NCBI RefSeq assembly: GCF_011022235.1
Contig: NZ_JAAIYP010000044.1
Span: 62,001 to 126,000, forward strand
From: Magnetospirillum aberrantis SpK
GTDB lineage: Bacteria; Pseudomonadota; Alphaproteobacteria; Rhodospirillales; Magnetospirillaceae
Direction: 5' to 3'
Length of the DNA: 64,000 nucleotides
Shown here: piece after piece, positions 61,132 through 64,000 of the stretch
Layout: every line of letters begins with the position of its first letter
How positions within the stretch are numbered: position 1 is the first letter of the stretch
The notes under the pieces: model-generated
What the model was told of the DNA's origin: nothing
Database searches by the model: none
Seen by the model: only the letters and a program-made list of their open reading frames with translations
Translations under genes and position numbers: made by a program

Positions 61132-62424
61132 CAGGAAATCCATATCCACGACCTTTTCACCGGTGGGCAGGACAGTTTGTCGCGTTAGTTCCGCCGCATC
61201 GTCAATGGTGACGTTGGATTTATTCAGTGTTTCTGCGTTCTGGATGTTGCGGGTGTGGTCGTAGTGTTTCTCAATGTAGGAAACTGATGTGCCCATATTC
61301 TTCGCCAGTTTGTCCACTGGTACGCCTGCCAGGAGGCGCTCCGTTGCATAGGTGTGGCGGAACGAGTAGAGGGTCCTGGTGCGGCCAAAGCTGTCGCGTG
61401 CGACCCCTGCATCTTTCAGCATCGCTTTGAGAGTTTTATAGCCCCATTCGGGGGCATTTCCGTCCTTGCCGATGATGACCAAATCCTTGCCGTCCATCGG
61501 CTTTCCGGTCAGCTCGTGCAACTCCTCAAGGTGCGTCAGGACTTGCGGCATCACGACGCAGGTGCGTTCGCCGGTCTTGGTGGTCGGTGCGATGTGAAAG
61601 GTAATCACATTGCCCTTGTGGTGGGTTATGTCGCACCAGCGCAGTTGGAAAAGTTCGTTTGGACGCAATCCAGAATAATAACAGATCATTACCGCGTGTC
61701 CCATTAGCGCGCGGTAATATTTGTGCAGGCCGTTCTTGCCCTTGGATGGCCAATCTTCCAGGAAAGCAATAAGGGTTGCCATATCGTCGGGGGTGAAGTG
61801 CTGGCGGCGCGTGGTGGACGCCTTTTCTACGCCCTTTTTGGAGCGACTTTTTGTGATCGTGGTCACGGGGAGAGTGACCATCCACCCCTTGCGCTTGAAC
61901 CATTTGAAGGCTTGGTTCAGCAAGCTCTTGTCCATCTTCAATGTGGCGGTGGCGGGCGATATCGCCGCATTCGGCACATTGGCCAGTTCGTCTTTGCCGG
62001 GGCTTTTTGTCCAATAGCTGCGCCGCCAATCCCAATAATCCTCAACCTTGGCATCCGTGATGGTCACAAGGTCCATTTCGCCGAAGAACCCAACGAAATA
62101 GCGTTTTCCAATACTGTTATGAAGCCGTTGGCGATGCTCGCTCAGGCAAGTTGCACCCTCTTTCAGCCACAGCTCAAAGGCGTCCTTGAACCTGCGCTCC
62201 TTGATGGGGAGGTTGTTCCTGACCTTTACCTTCATCTCGGTAAAAAGGTTGTCTGCCCAACTCACGGCTTCGGCAAGGTTGGTGGTGCCGCTGGATTTGA
62301 GCGTGTAGCCGTTCACGCCGGGGAGGCGGAAGCGGGCGTTCCAGATGGGCTTTTTCTTGTCGCCATCAATGTAAAGGAGAACGCGCCCGTCGTGGAGTTC
62401 GTGCCTTTCAACATATCTCACCAT
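61120..62424 (-). CDS. tyrosine recombinase/integrase
   Basis: 434 aa, complete. N-terminal arm-binding and SAM-like core-binding domains, then the catalytic domain: Arg254 in SGLRPNEL, the beta-hairpin Lys around TKTGERT, Arg356 in YSFRHTYAT, and nucleophile Tyr388 in EKHYDHT. Likely the enzyme that inserted the island. It lies next to rpsI; GCATAAG repeats at 62501-62584 upstream could be its arm sites. Confidence 0.93.
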   Translation of the reverse strand: MVRYVERHELHDGRVLLYIDGDKKKPIWNARFRLPGVNGYTLKSSGTTNLAEAVSWADNLFTEMKVKVRNNLPIKERRFKDAFELWLKEGATCLSEHRQRLHNSIGKRYFVGFFGEMDLVTITDAKVEDYWDWRRSYWTKSPGKDELANVPNAAISPATATLKMDKSLLNQAFKWFKRKGWMVTLPVTTITKSRSKKGVEKASTTRRQHFTPDDMATLIAFLEDWPSKGKNGLHKYYRALMGHAVMICYYSGLRPNELFQLRWCDITHHKGNVITFHIAPTTKTGERTCVVMPQVLTHLEELHELTGKPMDGKDLVIIGKDGNAPEWGYKTLKAMLKDAGVARDSFGRTRTLYSFRHTYATERLLAGVPVDKLAKNMGTSVSYIEKHYDHTRNIQNAETLNKSNVTIDDAAELTRQTVLPTGEKVVDMDFLLTD

Positions 62425-62588
62425 CGCGCATCCCCCTCTCTGCTCGGTGGCCTGTTCGCGTGGTGTTCAGGGGAGTTCGCTCCCCCCGTTGTCAGCATCA
62501 GGCATAAGGAACCGCATATATTGGTGAACTGGAAGATGAGGGGCGTCAAGGGGCTGGAATAGGCAGCATAAGCCCGGCATAAGGCAAG

Positions 62589-62618
62589 GAAAAAGGGCTT
62601 GGATTGCTCCAAGCCCTT
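62589..62618 (-). terminator. terminator of the rplM-rpsI operon
   Basis: 11-bp stem AAGGGCTTGGA/TCCAAGCCCTT (62593-62603 with 62608-62618), TTGC loop, minus-strand T-run. Confidence 0.85.
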
Positions 62619-62658
62619 GATCTCTTGCCAGTTTTTCGCTGACAGGCAGTTCGGAAGC

Positions 62659-63129
62659 TTAACGCTTCGAGAACTGGGTGGAACGACGGGCCTTGTGCTT
62701 GCCGTACTTCTTGCGCTCGACCACGCGGGGATCGCGGGTGAGGAAGCCGCCGGCCTTCAGCGCCGGGCGGGTCGCCGGGTCGAAGAAGGTCAGCGCGCGG
62801 CTGATGCCGTGGCGCAGGGCGCCGGCCTGACCGGACAGGCCACCACCGGCGACGGTGGCGACGATGTCGAACTGACCCTCGACGCGGGCGGTCTGGAACG
62901 GCTGGTTGATCAGCATGCGCAGCACCGGACGGGCGAAGTACTGGGTGACGTCGCGGCCGTTGACGGTGATCTTGCCCGAACCGGGCTTGACCCACACGCG
63001 GGCGACGGCGTTCTTGCGCTTGCCGGTGGCATACGAGCGGCCCTGGGCATCGACCTTACGCTCATGCACGGGCTGGTCAGCCTGCGGAGCGGCGGCCTTG
63101 AGATCGGCCAGGCTGGAGAGATCGGCCAT
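62659..63129 (-). CDS. rpsI: 30S ribosomal protein S9
   Basis: 156 aa. An alphaproteobacterial N-terminal extension (about 28 aa) precedes the conserved [29 protein letters not shown] and the C-terminal decoding-centre tail ending QFSKR. Downstream partner of rplM (6-bp gap), as in nearly all bacteria. The island begins right after its terminator. Confidence 0.98.
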   Translation of the reverse strand: MADLSSLADLKAAAPQADQPVHERKVDAQGRSYATGKRKNAVARVWVKPGSGKITVNGRDVTQYFARPVLRMLINQPFQTARVEGQFDIVATVAGGGLSGQAGALRHGISRALTFFDPATRPALKAGGFLTRDPRVVERKKYGKHKARRSTQFSKR

Positions 63130-63135
63130 CTGGGC

Positions 63136-63594
63136 TTACCTCTTGTTCTTGGGGTTCATCGAGGCGACGTCGACCACGGTCGGGTTCTGCGCCTCGTGCG
63201 GGTGGCTGGGGCCGGCGTAAACGCGCAGATTCTTCATCTGGGCGCGGCCAAGCGGACCACGGGTGATCATGCGCTCGACGGCCTTGATGATGACGCGCTC
63301 GGGGAAACGGCCGCTCAGCAACTGGCCCATGGTGCGGCCCTTGATGCCGCCCGGGTGGCCGGTATGCCAATAGAAGGTCTTATCCGCCAGCTTGTTGCCG
63401 GTCAGCTTGACCTTCTCGGCGTTGACGACAATCACGTTGTCGCCCATGTCCATGTGCGGGGTGAAGGTGGGCAGGTGCTTGCCACGCAGGCGCATCGCGA
63501 TGATGCTGGCGAGGCGGCCCAGAACGACGCCGTCCGCGTCGATCACAACCCACTTCTTCTCAATTTCGGACGGTTTGACGTTATAGGTCTTCAT
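63136..63594 (-). CDS. rplM: 50S ribosomal protein L13
   Basis: 152 aa, complete: [71 protein letters not shown] and the C-terminal [19 protein letters not shown] 63594 gives the canonical length; upstream in-frame ATGs are not conserved. Confidence 0.98.
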   Translation of the reverse strand: MKTYNVKPSEIEKKWVVIDADGVVLGRLASIIAMRLRGKHLPTFTPHMDMGDNVIVVNAEKVKLTGNKLADKTFYWHTGHPGGIKGRTMGQLLSGRFPERVIIKAVERMITRGPLGRAQMKNLRVYAGPSHPHEAQNPTVVDVASMNPKNKR

Positions 63595-63710
63595 GGCACC
63601 CACGGCAAAACCAGTTGAGGAAACCGGACAAACCCGGCCTCCGAAGGTCGCGCAGTATGCCATTGTCGCCGCCAGAGTCAATGGCAAATAAATCGTTTAA
63701 AAACAGATAC

Positions 63711-63941
63711 TTAGATGCGCGGTATTATAATACCTCTTCCGTAAGTGGCTGTATGGACCGTTTTGCCGGAGGTGTCATACAGCACGCGGATGCGGCCCAT
63801 CAGCCGACGTGCCGCTTCGATGCCGAAGCCGTATAAGCCGAGGAAAGTTCTCAGCTCGTTCCGGGCAAGCCCAAGGTGTGGTTTTGCGCAATGCATATCA
63901 ATTGGGTGTACGCTAAGTCCTTGATTTTTCTTCCCAACCAC
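63711..63941 (-). CDS. doubtful short ORF, 76 aa
   Basis: Open frame from GTG 63941 (internal Met at position 16). The second half (GFGIEAARRLMGRIRVLYDTSGKTVHTATYGRGIIIPRI) has core-like codon use and a protein-like composition, but there is no ribosome site and no family I recognise. Could be a gene remnant upstream of rplM. Confidence 0.3.
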   Translation of the reverse strand: MVGKKNQGLSVHPIDMHCAKPHLGLARNELRTFLGLYGFGIEAARRLMGRIRVLYDTSGKTVHTATYGRGIIIPRI

Positions 63942-64000
63942 CGTTCGGACTTTGCTGGTAATAGATCAGTTGGTGACTTTGGGCCTTCCAGGTCTTCCAC

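Larger units (their letters stand above)
48277..62658. mobile_element. accessory island with type I R-M and SIR2 genes, nearly TCGA-free
   Basis: Approximate limits are set by the last TCGA on the left (48273-48276) and the rpsI stop on the right (next TCGA at 62667). Contains a serine recombinase (left), SIR2 protein, hsdRMS, XRE regulator, two envelope-type genes, a structured noncoding region, five unknown genes and a tyrosine integrase at the right edge. Only one TCGA occurs inside (56554). Codons reflect this: Phe-Asp/Glu as TTT-GAN and Ile-Asp/Glu as ATT-GAN, where core genes use TTC and ATC. No convincing long att repeat was found by eye. Confidence 0.75.

Overview
The window looks like a chromosome segment of a high-GC alphaproteobacterium, most likely a Rhodospirillales (Magnetospirillum-like) member. 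The evidence is the clpS-clpA pair, hom-glpX-recJ order, class I PHA synthase and phasin, several chemoreceptors, an RcnR/DmeR-DmeF metal pair, and direct-repeat GAAC-N7-GAAC boxes of the alphaproteobacterial LexA type. The genus is inferred.

Core region 1 (1-29.7 kb) holds a phosphohexomutase (5' partial), a PBP5-type carboxypeptidase with SPOR domain, a phasin, clpS-clpA, a candidate sRNA with its own promoter and terminator, small hypothetical genes, alaS, a metal exporter with its repressor, two chemoreceptors, kup, a CobB-type sirtuin, a coupled LMW phosphatase/ketosamine-kinase pair, rsmB, an aminotransferase, guaB, rlmE and ppx/gppA, ending in tRNA-Gln(CUG).

A small decayed element (29.74-33.41 kb) sits at tRNA-Gln. 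The last 19 bp of the tRNA are repeated at 33393-33411, giving attL/attR. It holds a truncated tyrosine integrase fused by deletion to a beheaded DHH phosphoesterase gene, an AAA ATPase, a hypothetical gene and a peptidoglycan-binding-domain gene behind a LexA-box promoter. Beyond it lies an IS graveyard (33.4-35.7 kb) next to tRNA-Glu(UUC).

Core region 2 (35.9-47.3 kb) carries ybdD-cstA, the alaC-hom-glpX-recJ operon, a DUF2293 gene, an OmpA-like lipoprotein and phaC. PHA metabolism is therefore represented twice, by the phasin and by phaC. A phage-like gene with a LexA box and a hypothetical gene follow.

The large accessory island (about 48.3-62.65 kb) has a serine recombinase at its left and a tyrosine integrase at its right, against the rplM-rpsI operon. 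It contains a SIR2-domain protein, a complete type I restriction-modification system (hsdR-hsdM-hsdS), an XRE regulator, a membrane/secreted protein pair, a 1-kb highly structured intergenic region and a tightly overlapping operon of four unknown genes. By direct reading, the palindrome TCGA is almost absent from the island (one copy in about 14.4 kb) although it is common on both sides. This restriction-avoidance footprint delimits the island and is the most striking unexplained signal in the window.

The right end is rplM-rpsI (minus strand) and one doubtful short ORF.
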